Part shown: in pieces, positions 35,683-44,086 of the stretch
Layout: the number at the start of each line of letters is the position of its first letter
Numbering within the stretch: position 1 is the stretch's first letter
NCBI RefSeq assembly: GCF_000332095.2
Contig: NZ_KI913949.1
Coordinates: forward strand, 5,373,673 to 5,437,672
Reading direction: 5' to 3'
DNA: 64,000 nt
Source of the DNA: Leptolyngbya sp. PCC 6406
GTDB taxonomy: Bacteria; Cyanobacteriota; Cyanobacteriia; Phormidesmidales; Phormidesmidaceae
The notes under the pieces: model-generated
Told to the model about the DNA's origin: nothing
The model's input: only the letters and a program-made list of their open reading frames with translations
Databases searched by the model: none
Translations under genes and position numbers: made by a program

Positions 35683-35702
35683 TGGGGCGTGTGGACAATT
35701 AA
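35683..35702. repeat. Family D end fragment
   Basis: TTGGGGCGTGTGGACAATTA matches one terminal repeat of the family D elements at 22434-22563 and 56101-56226. Only one end is visible, so this is a remnant or a chance-preserved end, located 20 bases before the recombinase-like gene. Confidence 0.45.
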
Positions 35703-35721
35703 TTTAATACAGATATAGCCC

Positions 35722-37032
35722 TTGACGGTTTTTGCCTATCTCTATACCCATCCCCTGTTAGAGTCTGCGCCCCCTGACGATCTGTGGGGGGCAGAGGTGG
35801 TGCGGGTCTATCGAGATTTTGGTGGCGATGAATCCCAATCCGGTCAGTCTCGTCCCCAATTGCAGCAGCTCTTGCAGGATTGTGCCGGGGGCACCGTGGC
35901 AGAGGTGCGGGTGCGGCGGTGGGCGGAATTGGGGAACTCGCCGGATGCGATCGCACCCATTGTCACCCAACTTCAGGAACAGGGAATTCAGCTCACCTCC
36001 CTGGCGGAGGGGCCGTTTCCCGAGGGAGATGTGGTGGCGGTGGTGGCGGCGACCGCTGCGATCGCGCAACAACAACGCCGGGATAGTTTGCGGTTGGGCC
36101 ATGCCCGCAACCGGGTGAAGGCCCAACCGCCACCGGGGCGGGCTCCCTACGGCTATCGACGCGGCAAGGATCGCTACACCCTAGATCGGGCAGCGGCTCC
36201 GGTGGTGAAGGACTTTTTTGAGCAGTTTCTCCTCTTTGGCTCCCTGCGGGGGGCGGTGCGGTATTTGGCCAAGACCTACGGCAAGCGCATCTCCGCCTCC
36301 ACCGGACAGCGATGGCTGTCCCATCCGGTCTATCGCGGCGATCTGCTCTACCAGGATGGTCGGGTAGTGCGCGATACCCATACCCCCATCCTGGGGCGGG
36401 ATGAGGCGGCCCAGGTAGATCGGCTGCTGCGCCGCAACCGCCGCCTCCCCCCCCGCACCGCCAGCGCCCAGCGGTCCCTCGCAGGGCTAGTGCAATGTCA
36501 GGAATGCGGCAGCACCCTGCGGGTGGCCCCCGTGAGCCGTCCCCGCCGAGATCAGACCTACCTGTATCTGCGCCCCAGCGCCTGTCCACGGGCAAAACCC
36601 TGTGGGGCGATTCCCTACGATGCGGTGCTAGAGAGCACCATTGCCACTGTCTGTCGAGATCTCCCCCCTGCGATCGCAACCCAACCCCTGCCCCCCATCG
36701 GGGCCATCCAGGCGGGAATCCAGCGTCAGATTGCCGCCAAGCAGGACAGTTTGGCCCAGTTGCCCCCCTTAGTGGCGGCGGGGGTGTTGGATGAAACCAC
36801 CGCAGACCTGCGGGCCTATACCCTCCGCAGCGACATTGCCGCCCTCGAACAACAGCGATCGCAACTGCCCCCAGAAAATTTGCCCGAGATTGCCCAGACC
36901 CTCTCCATTCCCCAGTTTTGGTATGACCTGTCAGAGGCAGAGCGGCGGGTCTATCTGCGAGAATTCATCCGCCAGGTAGAGTTGGTCCGTGAGGGACAAG
37001 ATTGGTCTGTGGCGATTAAGTTTGTGTTTTAA
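35722..37032 (+). CDS. Serine-recombinase-like protein lacking canonical catalytic residues
   Basis: A 436-residue protein with the domain order of large serine recombinases: N-terminal resolvase-like region (1-135), Recombinase domain (about 140-245; PPPGRAPYGYRRGKDRYTLD) and a zinc ribbon (VQCQECGSTLRV then CPRAKPCG, about 258-300) with a C-terminal coiled coil. The N-terminus reads VFAYLYTHPLLES where active enzymes have YARVSTxxQ, and RRWAELGNS where they have the LDRLxRS arginines, so the nucleophilic serine and most catalytic arginines seem to be missing. I recall similar proteins in other cyanobacteria, suggesting a conserved non-recombinase role. It starts with TTG and lies 16 bases before a NUDIX gene. 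Confidence 0.72.
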   Translation: MTVFAYLYTHPLLESAPPDDLWGAEVVRVYRDFGGDESQSGQSRPQLQQLLQDCAGGTVAEVRVRRWAELGNSPDAIAPIVTQLQEQGIQLTSLAEGPFPEGDVVAVVAATAAIAQQQRRDSLRLGHARNRVKAQPPPGRAPYGYRRGKDRYTLDRAAAPVVKDFFEQFLLFGSLRGAVRYLAKTYGKRISASTGQRWLSHPVYRGDLLYQDGRVVRDTHTPILGRDEAAQVDRLLRRNRRLPPRTASAQRSLAGLVQCQECGSTLRVAPVSRPRRDQTYLYLRPSACPRAKPCGAIPYDAVLESTIATVCRDLPPAIATQPLPPIGAIQAGIQRQIAAKQDSLAQLPPLVAAGVLDETTADLRAYTLRSDIAALEQQRSQLPPENLPEIAQTLSIPQFWYDLSEAERRVYLREFIRQVELVREGQDWSVAIKFVF

Positions 37033-37048
37033 GGAGTGATAGAGGGCA

Positions 37049-37738
37049 ATGGTGGAGGCCCAGTATGCCCGCTTGGGGCTGACGGTGGACTGTGTGGTGT
37101 TTGGCCTGGATGCCCAGGATCAACTCCAGGTGCTCTTGATTCAGCGTAAACTGCCGCCCTTTGCGGGGGAGTGGGCGCTACCGGGGGGCTTTGTGCGCCC
37201 CGAGGAATCCCTGGAGCAGGCCGCTCGGCGGGAACTGCGGGAGGAAACGGGGATGGAGCAGGTGTTTCTGGAACAGCTCTACACCTTTGGCGCGGTGGAG
37301 CGAGATCCCCGCGATCGCATTGTTTCCGTCGCCTACTATGCCCTCGTGAACCTGCGCGATCATGCCCTCCGCGCCGCCACCGATGCCCGCGCCGTGGACT
37401 GGTTTGGGCTAGAGAATCTACCGGAATTAGCCTTTGACCACACCGCAATTTTGCACTGTGCCCTGACCCGGCTGCGAGCCAAGATTCGCTATGCCCCCAT
37501 CGGCTTTGAGCTATTGCCGGAAAAGTTTACCCTGACCCAACTTCAGCGGCTTTATGAGGTGATCTTGGGAACCGCGATCGACAAGCGCAACTTCCGTAAA
37601 AAAATCCTCAAGATGAATCTCCTACGGCCTTTACCGGAAAAGGAACAGGGGGTACCCCACCGCGCCGCCCAACTCTACTGCTTCGATTGCGATCGCTACA
37701 CCACCCTCACCAAATCGGGCTTCAGCTTTGAGCTTTAG
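37049..37738 (+). CDS. NUDIX hydrolase / NrtR-like regulator
   Basis: A 229-residue protein. Residues 8-140 are a NUDIX domain with an intact catalytic box: [20 protein letters not shown] followed by ETGM, giving the G-x5-E-x7-REUxEExGU pattern. Residues 150-229 form a winged-helix-like C-terminal domain ([30 protein letters not shown]), as in NrtR, the ADP-ribose-responsive repressor of NAD synthesis genes. With its full Nudix box it may also hydrolyse ADP-ribose or a similar nucleotide sugar. It follows the recombinase-like gene by 16 bases and is probably co-transcribed. No NAD biosynthesis gene is nearby. Confidence 0.85.
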   Translation: MVEAQYARLGLTVDCVVFGLDAQDQLQVLLIQRKLPPFAGEWALPGGFVRPEESLEQAARRELREETGMEQVFLEQLYTFGAVERDPRDRIVSVAYYALVNLRDHALRAATDARAVDWFGLENLPELAFDHTAILHCALTRLRAKIRYAPIGFELLPEKFTLTQLQRLYEVILGTAIDKRNFRKKILKMNLLRPLPEKEQGVPHRAAQLYCFDCDRYTTLTKSGFSFEL

Positions 37739-37814
37739 GTCACTCTCTATAACCTGAGTTCGACAAGGAGTAGAGGGCTAAAAAACGTCAATTCGGTATC
37801 AGCGCTGTCACCCC

Positions 37815-37837
37815 GCCGGGAATTCAAAATTCCCGGC
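37815..37837 (+). terminator. Perfect hairpin after NUDIX gene
   Basis: GCCGGGAATT, loop CAA, then AATTCCCGGC, about 75 bases after the stop codon. No T tract follows; it may be a transcript 3'-end hairpin or a REP-type element. Confidence 0.45.
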
Positions 37838-37846
37838 TAACAGGCT

Positions 37847-38168
37847 TATAGCGCTTCTCACTCGGGTTAAGTACACGACTTGGAAGGTTATGTCTTGGGA
37901 CGAGCTGAAAAGCCTGCCACATCGTTGGCTCCATACAGACATCCAGTTCCCTGAGCGGAGTCGAAGGGAACGGCCAGAACCCGGTGGTGTGGCTGGCTTT
38001 CTCCCTTCGGGAGACGCTGCGCGAACGACTCCGCTCAGCCAGCAGTCAACGGGCTCGGTTCTCTGTAACCTTCCAAGTCGTGTTAAGTAAAGGCAAGGGG
38101 CTTAAGCCCCTTGTTCCCCGAATTGCCATCAAGTTGAGCTGGACCTCATCCATTAGGGAACCGCTATA
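37847..38168. mobile_element. Repeat family A element, split by a nested insertion
   Basis: Begins TATAGCGCTTCTCACTCGGG and ends GGGAACCGCTATA, the two ends being inverted repeats (TATAGCGSTTC). The inside holds CAAGGGGCTTAAGCCCCTTG. The copy at 40038-40143 is uninterrupted (106 bp). Here the sequence TTAAGTA is duplicated and separated by the 209-base element at 37874-38082. No coding capacity. Confidence 0.85.
37874..38082. mobile_element. Miniature inverted-repeat element, family B, with target duplication
   Basis: A 209-base element whose ends are perfect 17-bp inverted repeats, CACGACTTGGAAGGTTA at 37874-37890 and TAACCTTCCAAGTCGTG at 38066-38082. It is flanked on both sides by TTAAGTA (37867-37873 and 38083-38089), a 7-bp target-site duplication. 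A related, inverted and longer copy lies at 39693-40021. No frame encodes a recognisable protein. Non-autonomous transposon moved by an unknown transposase. Confidence 0.88.
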
Positions 38169-38185
38169 AGTCCATTAAAAATGGA

Positions 38186-38330
38186 CTAGTACCGCAGAGC
38201 GTAAATCAGTCCACTATTGTCGCGTCAGCCCAACATTTTCCGGTCCCCTCTCCTCTTGGGAGAGGGCTAGGGTGAGGGGCCGAGTATGCCACGAGAGAAC
38301 GGCCAGGGTATTTACGCCGCCCAGTACTAG
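38186..38330. mobile_element. Miniature inverted-repeat element, family E, copy 1
   Basis: A 145-base unit from CTAGTACCGCAGAGCGTAAAT to GTATTTACGCCGCCCAGTACTAG (imperfect terminal repeats) with an internal GGGAGAGGGCTAGGGTGAGG block. A left-truncated copy is at 51190-51308. No coding capacity. Confidence 0.7.
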
Positions 38331-38442
38331 GAGCTGGGCTGGAGATAGGGGGGCGAGTCTGTTTTAACAGACTTCTGCCCATCCGCCAGGGCAATTTATT
38401 CCCTGGCGGATGGGCAGCGAAGCTTAAGTCGAACTCAGGTCT

Positions 38443-39327
38443 CTACAACTCCTGTCCGTGGCGCTGTTCGTACTGGCGCTGGCGTTCCTGCTGACGGCTG
38501 CGCTGCACTGGGGTCAGGGTATTGTGGCAGTGGGGACAGGCGATGCCCGGTTGATACTGGGGGTGGGCCTTGTCCGCCGCGCTGATGGGGTGGCCGCAGG
38601 CGCGGCAGAGATCATAGCTGCCCGGTTGCAGCCCGTGGCCCACCGCCACCCGCTCATCAAAGACAAAACATTCCCCCTGCCAGAGGCTTTGCTCCTCGGG
38701 GACGGTCTCTAGGTATTTCAGAATGCCGCCTTGGAGATGGTAGACCTGTTCAAAGCCCTGCTGGAGTAGGTAGGCCGTGGCCTTTTCGCAACGAATGCCC
38801 CCAGTGCAAAACAGGGCCACCTTGCGGTGCTGGGTGGGGTCGAGGGTCTGGTTGAGGGAGTTGGGGAGTTGGCGAAAGGCGGCGGTGCCAGGATTTACGG
38901 CCCCTTGAAAGGTACCGATCGTCACCTCGTAGTCATTGCGGGCATCGATGAGCACCACCTCAGGGTCTTGAATCAGGGTGTTCCAGCCCTCTGGGGGAAC
39001 GTAGGTGCCCACCCGCTGGCTAGGGTCGGCCTCGGGGCAGCCCAGGGTGACAATTTCCCGCTTGACCTTGACCTTCATACGACCAAAGGGAGGCGCGGTG
39101 GCGGTGGACTCCTTAACCATTAGGTCGGTGAAGCGCTCGTCTTGGCGCAGGGTAGCGAGGAGATCATCAATGGCCTCTCGACTCCCGGCAATGGTGGCAT
39201 TGATGCCTTCTGTGGCCAGCAGGATGGTGCCGAGCAGAGCGGTGGCGTCACACTGGGCCTGTAGCCGTTCTTGCCACTGGTGGCAGTCGGGCAGAGCCAC
39301 AAATTTGTAGAAGGTGGCGACAATCAC
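38443..39327 (-). CDS. trhO: tRNA uridine-5-oxyacetic acid pathway hydroxylase, rhodanese family
   Basis: Rhodanese-domain protein of the TrhO (YceA) family, which hydroxylates U34 of certain tRNAs without oxygen-derived prephenate. An N-terminal acylphosphatase-like domain (VIVATFYKFVALPDC, LLATEGINATIAGS) precedes the rhodanese domain (about 125-235), with the active-site cysteine in VALFCTGGIRCEKATAYLL. A C-terminal zinc-binding region has CRACG and CPHCH. I choose the GTG at 39327, with GGGAG ten bases upstream, giving about 294 residues; the frame continues to a TTG at 39387. Surrounded by repeat elements on both sides, with no operon partner. Confidence 0.9.
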   Translation of the reverse strand: MIVATFYKFVALPDCHQWQERLQAQCDATALLGTILLATEGINATIAGSREAIDDLLATLRQDERFTDLMVKESTATAPPFGRMKVKVKREIVTLGCPEADPSQRVGTYVPPEGWNTLIQDPEVVLIDARNDYEVTIGTFQGAVNPGTAAFRQLPNSLNQTLDPTQHRKVALFCTGGIRCEKATAYLLQQGFEQVYHLQGGILKYLETVPEEQSLWQGECFVFDERVAVGHGLQPGSYDLCRACGHPISAADKAHPQYQPGIACPHCHNTLTPVQRSRQQERQRQYEQRHGQEL

Positions 39328-39406
39328 CGCGCGGTCCTCTCCCTGAATCTGGGTACGGTTCTGGGGTATCAACGTAAGCCGAGACAATATTGCTTCCGAG
39401 GAATTT

Positions 39407-39434
39407 AGGAGCTAGGAGTCAGGAGCTAGGAGTC
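39407..39434. repeat. Tandem 14-bp duplication
   Basis: AGGAGCTAGGAGTC occurs twice in direct succession, followed by AGGAGTCTCCTG. It lies upstream of trhO on its minus strand and could influence its leader. Typical of slippage-prone AGGAGTC repeats in cyanobacterial spacers. Confidence 0.75.
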
Positions 39435-39585
39435 AGGAGTCTCCTGGATTCTCAACGTCTGACGCCTGACTTCTCCCCAGGAGATTTGTCCCACTTTGAG
39501 TTGATACCCTGTTTCTGGATACTTTTATCATTCTAGGAAATGGTTTCGGGAACCCAGCATTGCCCCAGCAATTTCCATTCTGATT

Positions 39586-39670
39586 TTTGAAGATCTTCGT
39601 AGCGTGGGTGAAGCGAAGCGTAACCCACGGAACAAAACGCTTGCTCAAAGCTTATGCAGGATCGCTATAG
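39586..39670. repeat. Dispersed repeat family C, copy 2 (inverted)
   Basis: Inverse copy of the element at 10553-10630: GAAGATCTTCGTAGCGTGGG, then GAAGCGAAGCGTAACCCAC, then GCTCAAAGCTTATGCAGGATCGCTATAG. Located in the repeat cluster upstream of trhO. Confidence 0.7.
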
Positions 39671-39692
39671 AGCAAGTCATCTGGATAGGGGA

Positions 39693-40021
39693 CACGACTT
39701 GGAAGGTTACGGAGAATCGAGCCCGTTGAACGCTGGCTGAGCGGAGTCGCAAGTCTTTCAGACAGGCTACGCCCTAGCTTTAGCCTTAGCGTAGCCATGC
39801 CTAAGGCTATTGCCCCTTGGGCTATACGCCCTGCGTCTCCCGAAGGGAGAAAGCCAGCCACACCACCGGGTTCTGGCCGTTCCCTAGCCCCTCCGGGGCG
39901 GCAAAGCCAACGACTCCGTTGCTCCCTAGGGGAGCCGCTAACGCGAACAGGGAACTGGATGTTTGTATGGAGACAACGACGTAGCAAGCTTTTCAGCTTG
40001 TTTCAAGACATAAGGGACGTG
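39693..40021. mobile_element. Family B element, longer and rearranged copy
   Basis: Starts with the intact 17-bp end CACGACTTGGAAGGTTA. Over much of its length it matches, in inverse orientation, the 209-base element at 37874-38082 (for example the GTTCTGGCCGTTCCCT and GAACAGGGAACTGGATGTTT segments). It is 329 bases long because of extra internal GC-rich sequence (GCGTAGCCATGCCTAAGGC). Its right end, AAGGGACGTG, is diverged from the perfect terminal repeat, and no target duplication is visible, so it is probably immobile. Confidence 0.7.
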
Positions 40022-40037
40022 CGTCTAAATGAGGACT

Positions 40038-40143
40038 TATAGCGCTTCTCGCTCGGGTTCAGTACAGGCAAGGGGCTTAAGCCCCTTGTTCCCCGAATTA
40101 CCATCAAGTTGAGCTGTACCTCATCCATTAGGGAACCGCTATA
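40038..40143. mobile_element. Repeat family A, complete copy
   Basis: A 106-base element with ends TATAGCGCTTCTC and GGGAACCGCTATA (inverted repeats, one or two mismatches), an internal perfect 20-bp palindrome CAAGGGGCTTAAGCCCCTTG, and the spacer CCATCAAGTTGAGCTGTACC. It serves as reference for the copies at 22302-22364, 37847-38168 and 50971-51057. Confidence 0.82.
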
Positions 40144-40251
40144 TGTATAAGCAGCAGCCCTCCTTGGGAGAGGGATTTAGGGTGAGGGCTCACGAAAGTA
40201 GGATGCTGCCGTTCGGCAGCATCTGATACTACAGAGACAACTCTGGAACCC

Positions 40252-41685
40252 TTAGCTTATCGACGGCTTAGGCTTGACATTCTCCTCGGCAAAAATGCCC
40301 TTAGGAATAATGCCGTGGACACCCCAGTTGCCATCCACCACCTGGGTGATGGCAAAATCCGCGCCGACGGTAATCAAGGAAAACGCCTCATCCTCGGTCA
40401 GATTCATGCCACTCATCAAAAAGTCCCGGAGCTTGGCGGAACTGTCCTTGAGGGCCGGATCTAGAGAAGACATCTCATAGATTTTGGATTGGGCCTCATC
40501 CCCCAAAGCCTCCAGGTAGTTGGGGAAGGTAAATCCATGCACAATCCAGGAATCAGGGGTTTCTAGGAGAGGATAGTTGACACCTTCGAGAATCGTCCCC
40601 TCCAGGTCGGCCTGCTTATGAACAATGAACTGAAACACCCCAGTAATGGAGGTTTCAATCGCAGTGCCATCTAGCTCCGAGTCTCCTTGAGAGGCGTGGG
40701 CATCTCCCCCAGAGAAGAGGGCTCCCGGCACCGAAACGGGATAGTACATGGAGGTACCCACCGCAATATTGCGATTGTCCATGTTGCCCCCGAAGTAGCT
40801 GGGGGGAATGGAATCCACCACATCGACCTCGCCAGGGGCGACCCCCATGGAGCCAAAGTGCAGCCGCAGGGGAATCTTTACCCCTTCCAGAGTTTCTTCA
40901 ATTTCGGTGACGGTGCTGTGATCCACGATGATGCCGGGGTAATCGATGGTGTCATGAACGACGCCATCGGGAGTGGTTTGGGGGGTCCACTTATAGCGGT
41001 AGACCGCTTCGGCCCAATCCCGTTCGCCCGTAGCATCCATCTCATAGATGGTGATCACTTCCCGAGGGGCGGGATCTTCCTTCAAGTTGTCGTATTGATA
41101 TCCCCACCAAGCAGAGGCATTGGAACCAAAGGTTTTGCCTCGATAGAGAGGATTGCCGCTAGGCCGCAGCTTGAGATCGACAATGCGCACCTCCAAGAGG
41201 TCACCCGGTTCTGCCCCGCACACATAAACCGGACCCGTGAGAACGTGGACGCCGGGACCGCGATTGGTAATCGTCTGTTCTTCCTCGGTCCAGTGGTAAA
41301 TGCTCTCAATGGCAGGGTCACCCGCCGCCATGCGTTCATAGTCATCCCCAGCATGGTGGGTAATACTTTCAAGCGTGACGTAGTCCTGGGACTGCACCGA
41401 GATTACGGGAGGCAGGTTTTTGCTATAGAACCCCCAGTGCACTGTTTCAGGGCTAGCAGCTAGCTTAAAGTGACGCGGGCTGGTGGCTGCGGTGCTACAG
41501 CTTGTGGGTAGGGCGGTTTCGAGGGGAGGCACTGCATCGCTAGCCGGGGTCATGCCAATGGGCAGAAAACTGGCGATGACACAGAGGGCGATGGTGGCAA
41601 TGGATAACGCAGGCCAGGTTTTGACCCAGCGTTTTTTGCGCTTATCAGGCATTTTTGCGCTCCAAAGAGAATTTTTTGGGCTCAT
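40252..41685 (-). CDS. Exported acetamidase/formamidase family protein
   Basis: A 477-residue FmdA/AmdA-family amidohydrolase, which releases ammonia from short amides such as formamide or acetamide. The N-terminus is a signal or anchor segment (KTWPALSIATIALCVIASFL), so the enzyme should be periplasmic. Family features: TVHWGFYSKNLPPVISVQSQDYV, GPVYVCGAEPGDLLEVRIVDL, a metal-site region with GSMGVAPGEVDVVDSIPPSYFGGNMDNR, and FSGGDAHASQGDSELDGTAIE. The next gene upstream on the same strand is a copper amine oxidase, 66 bases away, so the pair may process amines and amides as nitrogen sources. A start at 41652 is also possible. Confidence 0.88.
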   Translation of the reverse strand: MSPKNSLWSAKMPDKRKKRWVKTWPALSIATIALCVIASFLPIGMTPASDAVPPLETALPTSCSTAATSPRHFKLAASPETVHWGFYSKNLPPVISVQSQDYVTLESITHHAGDDYERMAAGDPAIESIYHWTEEEQTITNRGPGVHVLTGPVYVCGAEPGDLLEVRIVDLKLRPSGNPLYRGKTFGSNASAWWGYQYDNLKEDPAPREVITIYEMDATGERDWAEAVYRYKWTPQTTPDGVVHDTIDYPGIIVDHSTVTEIEETLEGVKIPLRLHFGSMGVAPGEVDVVDSIPPSYFGGNMDNRNIAVGTSMYYPVSVPGALFSGGDAHASQGDSELDGTAIETSITGVFQFIVHKQADLEGTILEGVNYPLLETPDSWIVHGFTFPNYLEALGDEAQSKIYEMSSLDPALKDSSAKLRDFLMSGMNLTEDEAFSLITVGADFAITQVVDGNWGVHGIIPKGIFAEENVKPKPSIS

Positions 41686-41751
41686 TCGCCTTTATCCTTT
41701 CTCTTAATAGATCTAGCGTCTGTATGGTAGGTGACAGCAATTGACGGAACA

Positions 41752-43683
41752 CTAGGACTGGCAGCAATGGTGCTGACTCGCTGAGGGTGGGACATCGTTA
41801 GCGGGATTTTCATCGAAGAAATTCAGGGGCTTGAGCATAAAGCCAATGGTGGAGACAGGCATGACTGGCCAGTCCTCGGCGCGGGGGGAATGGCTGTGGG
41901 CAAAGGTGTGCCACACCACCAAGTCGGTGTTTTCCACCGGGCGATCGGCCTGGGTCCATTGGGGCAGTCCCTCGCCACCGGGGCTTTGGTTAGGGTAGTT
42001 GCCAGCGGGAAACTTCTCGTCGGGGCTGTAGGGGGTGACCCAGAGGTGCTGGGTCATGTAGGTAGCGCGTTTAATCACGCTGGCGTTGGGGCGGGCTAGG
42101 GGCAGGGTATTTTCCCCCGGCATTAGTTTGTAGGCGGTGGGATAGCCCATGGCGTTGGTTTTTGTCGGATTGACGATTTTCCAGTAGCGCCCTTTCATGG
42201 GGTCGATGCGGCGCTGGGCGGCGAGTTCCGTGGGTAGGAGGGTGGATTTAGCGTAGAAGGCGTTGCCGTAGGGGTTGTGGTCATCGTCTTCGGGCTCGAT
42301 ATCCACTTCGTAGACGGAATTGTTCATGCCATCCACGCACATATCTAAGCGCACGTTAAAAATGTGCTGGTGGATGGGGGCGTAGAGTTGAGGGGCGATC
42401 AGGGTGCCGTACTTGGGCACTTCCCCAGGGGCGACGGCGGCGGTGCTGACAATGCCGGTGAGTTTCACCTCGTATTGAATGGTGCCATCTTGGTAGAAGT
42501 ACCAGTAGAAGCCGTACTCGTAGTTGCCGACGGTGGCAATGAAGGAGACCACCAGGCGGCGGGAGCGACGAACTTCTGTTTCTTCGGTGCGCCAGTCTAC
42601 GTGCTTCCAGAGAATGCCGAAGTCCTCTTCGTGGAGGCAGATGGCATTTTTGATCTGGGCGACTTCACCGCGAGAGTTGGTGATGAAGCCATTGAAGTAG
42701 TGAATTTCGCCCAGGCAGTCGCAGCCTAGGGTGAGGGAGTTGGCGAGGGAGCCAATGCCGTATTCCCCGACATCGAAGGCGTTTTTGCGGTAGTGGTGGG
42801 GCTGGGGGTCGCCGTAGGGCACGGTCATTTCCGCTAGGGAGGCGCGGTAGAAAATGGGCCGTTCTTCCCCTTGGTCGGTGTAGCTGACGGTGTAGAGCAC
42901 AAGCCCTTCACGGGGGGTAAAGCCCACGCGCATTTTCCACTTTTGCCAGCGGATTTCGTGGCCTTCGACCTCGAAGCTGGGGCCTTCGGGCTGGATAATC
43001 TCTAACGGTTTGAGGTCTTGGCGGTAGTTTTGGATGTATTCGGTGGCGTAGTTGCCGTCTTTGGGGGGCAGGGGCACGATGCCGTGGTCTTCGACCCGAA
43101 TCACCTCCATTTTGTTCAGATCCACCACGGGAATGACGCCTTCAATGGGGCGGGCGTAGCCGTTGTCGGTGGGGTTGGCGCGCACCCAGCACAGGGCGCG
43201 GGAAAGGCGAACGCCGTCTTCTTCTGCTAGGCCGTAGTGACCAGCGGACCAGGGATCGACCATGACCAGGCTGGGGTCGGTGATGCCGCGTTTGGCAATA
43301 GCGGCTTGAAATTCGGGGCTGGCCTTGACCGCCGCCTCACATTCCACAAATTCATCCAACATGATCGGTGGCTGCACGCCGGGGATGTGCTGCCAGGATT
43401 TCACGGAGCCTGTCGCCAGGGAGATCACCGCTTCATAGGTTTGGGCGGTGGCGTTGTCGAGCACAATGGCAAAGGCTTCCCGCTCGATGGCATCCCCCAG
43501 CTTGAAGCCCAGCACGGTGGCTTTGGGGGGCTCGTTGAGGGTGACGGAGGCAAAGCGGGCACTGGCTCCCAGGGACTTTTCTCGCCGTAGAATGGCGACG
43601 GCGGCGGAGATTTCCTCTGGGGTCAAGGGCTCTAGGGGATGGGTGGTGGTGGTGAGAGTGGGGCGTTCTTGGGCGAGGGTCAT
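41752..43683 (-). CDS. Copper-containing primary amine oxidase
   Basis: Oxidises primary amines to aldehydes with release of ammonia and hydrogen peroxide, using copper and a topaquinone cofactor made from a tyrosine of the enzyme itself. The cofactor tyrosine is Tyr388 in VGNYEYGF, which fits the required N-Y-D/E. The catalytic base is probably Asp304 in AFDVGEYGIG. Copper histidines are visible as APIHQHIFNVRLDM and further on in TYMTQHLWVTPY. The length of 643 residues is normal. There is no signal peptide, in contrast to its exported amidase neighbour. The TGACA-N5-TGTCA palindrome upstream may be an operator. Confidence 0.93.
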   Translation of the reverse strand: MTLAQERPTLTTTTHPLEPLTPEEISAAVAILRREKSLGASARFASVTLNEPPKATVLGFKLGDAIEREAFAIVLDNATAQTYEAVISLATGSVKSWQHIPGVQPPIMLDEFVECEAAVKASPEFQAAIAKRGITDPSLVMVDPWSAGHYGLAEEDGVRLSRALCWVRANPTDNGYARPIEGVIPVVDLNKMEVIRVEDHGIVPLPPKDGNYATEYIQNYRQDLKPLEIIQPEGPSFEVEGHEIRWQKWKMRVGFTPREGLVLYTVSYTDQGEERPIFYRASLAEMTVPYGDPQPHHYRKNAFDVGEYGIGSLANSLTLGCDCLGEIHYFNGFITNSRGEVAQIKNAICLHEEDFGILWKHVDWRTEETEVRRSRRLVVSFIATVGNYEYGFYWYFYQDGTIQYEVKLTGIVSTAAVAPGEVPKYGTLIAPQLYAPIHQHIFNVRLDMCVDGMNNSVYEVDIEPEDDDHNPYGNAFYAKSTLLPTELAAQRRIDPMKGRYWKIVNPTKTNAMGYPTAYKLMPGENTLPLARPNASVIKRATYMTQHLWVTPYSPDEKFPAGNYPNQSPGGEGLPQWTQADRPVENTDLVVWHTFAHSHSPRAEDWPVMPVSTIGFMLKPLNFFDENPANDVPPSASQHHCCQS

Positions 43684-43729
43684 GGGAATCTGGGCAGGTA
43701 GTTAGGGGCAGTATTGAGGCGTATTTAAC

Positions 43730-43744
43730 TGACAAAGGCTGTCA
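43730..43744 (-). promoter_or_regulatory. Palindrome upstream of the amine oxidase
   Basis: TGACA-AAGGC-TGTCA, a perfect inverted repeat 46 bases upstream of the amine oxidase start. On the minus strand it overlaps a possible -35 box TTGACA. It is a candidate repressor or activator site; the regulator is unknown. Confidence 0.3.
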
Positions 43745-43820
43745 AGCCTCTTGTACTTGTCATAATAAGTTTCTGCTCTGGAGATTATGTGTCCCCTGTT
43801 ACTGGTGCCCTGCCCAGACC

Positions 43821-43853
43821 AGACCTCGGAGGTTTCTAAAACCTCCGAGGTCT
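43821..43853. repeat. 15-bp perfect hairpin repeat
   Basis: AGACCTCGGAGGTTT pairs with AAACCTCCGAGGTCT across a 3-base loop. The motif is a dispersed palindrome seen in many bacterial genomes. Here it could also end transcripts from the left. The surrounding 43745-44086 holds no gene I can support. Confidence 0.7.
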
Positions 43854-43972
43854 TACAGCAGGAGGTCTTACCGCGAGGATAGAGATTACCCTGGAATGAA
43901 AGGCCGGGTCTAAGGCTTGAGCTGTGAGACAAATCGAGGATCTGTTGCAGCGCTGTACGGTGAAGCTCTCTA

Positions 43973-44028
43973 TCACCATCCGCGACTCAATGCCCGCCCA
44001 CACCTGCGGTGACACCCGCACCGCCGCC
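43973..44028. repeat. 56-bp duplicate of the NACHT pseudogene tail
   Basis: This 56-base segment matches 44919-44974 with two differences. In the pseudogene it encodes AAVRVSPQVWAGIESRMV on the minus strand; here the same peptide is encoded without the rest of the gene. A small gene relic left by duplication or deletion. Confidence 0.65.
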
Positions 44029-44086
44029 TTGCAGCGAACCATAACCTCACTAATCAGGGGGAAGCGATCGGGGTATTGTGATGATG

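Noticed and set aside
37890-38090. Open frame inside the family B element
   Set aside because: It is confined to the MITE, covers its terminal repeat and resembles no protein; the related copy at 39693-40021 does not conserve it.
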